A DNA stretch of 5,460 nt from Pseudomonadota bacterium. GTDB lineage: Bacteria > Pseudomonadota > Alphaproteobacteria > Rhizobiales > Rhizobiaceae. Location of the stretch: assembly GCA_023416545.1 (NCBI GenBank), contig JAEZHO010000139.1, positions 1 through 5,460 on the forward strand, written 5' to 3'. The position numbers were made by a program, and so were the translations under genes. Under the pieces are notes generated by a model, which worked only from the letters and a program-made list of their open reading frames with translations, did not search any database and was not told where the DNA came from. Below are positions 5,416 through 5,460 of the stretch, one piece after another; the stretch's first letter is position 1; the number at the start of each line of letters is the position of its first letter.

Positions 5416-5460
5416 AAACTGCCGGGAATTGCTCCCTGCCAGCATTCGAAGAGGAATCCA

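Overview
The window is a high-GC chromosomal segment carrying the conserved translation and cell-envelope cluster rpsB-tsf-pyrH-frr-uppS-cdsA. All recognisable genes lie on the minus strand, so transcription runs from the right end to the left. The protein sequences look alphaproteobacterial and most like Rhizobiales/Rhizobiaceae: RpsB is 257 aa with an Ala/Glu-rich tail, EF-Ts is a long 308 aa form, and dxr is absent between frr and uppS, unlike E. coli. The placement comes from recalled family features, not a database search, so no genus is claimed.

Layout in transcription order: 5244-5460 is an upstream non-coding region with a candidate minus-strand promoter and a short spaced direct repeat. 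4710-5243 encodes a small exported protein of unknown function with two cysteines. A 193-nt gap (4517-4709) holds a weak terminator-like hairpin for that gene, a candidate rpsB promoter and a leader hairpin. Then follow rpsB (3743-4516), a 162-nt gap with a strong GC-rich terminator/attenuator hairpin, tsf (2654-3580), a 94-nt gap with a 14-bp hairpin, pyrH (1837-2559), frr (1234-1794), uppS (443-1189), and the 5' half of cdsA (443 to beyond position 1). Spacing tightens downstream: 42 nt for pyrH-frr, 44 nt for frr-uppS, and a 1-nt TGATG overlap for uppS-cdsA.

Functionally, rpsB, tsf and frr serve translation (30S subunit protein S2, EF-Tu recycling, post-termination ribosome recycling). pyrH makes UDP for nucleotide pools. 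uppS and cdsA make the undecaprenyl carrier lipid and CDP-diacylglycerol for envelope synthesis. The hairpins after rpsB and tsf suggest stepped-down expression along the cluster, with S2 made most and downstream enzymes less.

I see no mobile element, CRISPR array, tRNA, rRNA or new defence-type system. The points worth a second look are three RNA hairpins, two of which form fully only in the minus-strand transcript because of G-U pairs, and the uncharacterised exported protein ahead of rpsB. Two genes (rpsB and pyrH) have in-frame upstream extensions that are not the real starts; Shine-Dalgarno placement fixes the starts given here.
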